From NCBI GenBank assembly GCA_003255025.1, contig QANY01005052.1, positions 744,001 through 808,000 on the forward strand: 64,000 nt of DNA, written 5' to 3'. The position numbers were made by a program, and so were the translations under genes. This DNA is from Datisca glomerata (lineage: Eukaryota; Streptophyta; Magnoliopsida; Cucurbitales; Datiscaceae). The notes below the pieces were generated by a model. It saw only the letters and a program-made list of their open reading frames with translations. It was not told the origin of the DNA and made no database searches. Shown in pieces: positions 63,700 through 64,000 of the stretch; position 1 is the first letter of the stretch, and each line of letters starts with the position of its first letter.

Positions 63700-64000
63700 A
63701 CGTGACCCTCAAATGACTTCGCAGGAAGTGTCTTTGTAAGAGGATCAGCCAGGTTCTGTCTTGATGTTATCTCCATAACAGTCATATCCTCTCGATGCAT
63801 GATCTCTTTTACAAGATGATATTTCCTCTATATGTGCTTGCCCTTCTTGTGACTCGTCGGCTCCTTGGAATTTGCTACCGCCCCACTATTATAATAGTAC
63901 AGGATCAGGGGCTTGTCTATATCTGAAATTATTTCTAGATCAGAATAGAACTTTCTGAGCCATACCGCCTCTTTCGCAGCTTCACAATCCGCTATATATT
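63700..64000 (-). pseudogene. Copia element C RNase H end, continuing past the right edge
   Basis: The minus strand reads YIADCEAAKEAVWLRKFYSD, SGAVANSKEPTSHKKGKHI and TSRQNLADPLTKTLPAKSFE, the well-conserved end of Copia pol. One stop is seen after KGKHI. Together with LTR A it forms the 3' end of an element whose remainder lies beyond base 64000. Confidence 0.85.

Overview
This is plant nuclear DNA, most probably from a eudicot. It is AT-rich, its genes have GT-AG introns, and all five host genes are recognisable plant families. About three quarters of the window is transposon-derived. The species cannot be fixed from the sequence. One 12-base run of N (15456-15467) marks an assembly gap or masked stretch inside a GA microsatellite.

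The left end (1-8.9 kb) is genic. RPL17 (ribosomal protein uL22), on the minus strand, runs off the left edge. A SWI/SNF subunit gene of the SWP73/BAF60 family lies head to head with it. A small SAP-domain protein gene on the minus strand comes next, tail to tail with SWP73. From 9.0 to 11.5 kb is a block of repeated units carrying palindromic CACGAT/ATCGTG motifs, with imperfect inverted repeats at its ends.

From 12 to 24.4 kb lie two decayed minus-strand LINEs. The first (about 12.06-18.41 kb) is broken by two non-autonomous hAT elements, each with an 8-bp target duplication. The second (about 19.0-24.4 kb) is broken by a 2.5-kb CACTA-type element that holds a 3' transposase-like remnant and a tandem repeat block.

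A second genic island lies at 25.5-31.5 kb: KING1 (SnRK1 gamma-type regulatory subunit with CBS domains, plus strand, five exons) and EXO70B1-like (exocyst subunit, minus strand, intronless).

From 31.9 to 36.75 kb is a Mutator-like element remnant. It carries MuDR N-terminal and DUF1985-like pieces on the plus strand and Ulp1-like pieces on the minus strand, interleaved with the same CACGAT palindromic arrays seen at 9-11 kb. LTR fragments follow, then a 5'-truncated plus-strand LINE (38.66-40.33 kb), then a 3.9-kb CACTA-type element with an ATG target duplication. That element contains a captured, intron-bearing and disabled fragment of a JmjC histone demethylase gene of the JMJ25/KDM3 type.

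From 46.9 kb to the right edge are decayed LTR retrotransposons: a Copia RT scrap, a Copia 3' end with its LTR, an Athila-like Gypsy 5' half (LTR, PBS, gag, protease), and at least three partial minus-strand Copia copies, two of them with related LTRs of about 2 kb. No RNA genes were found.
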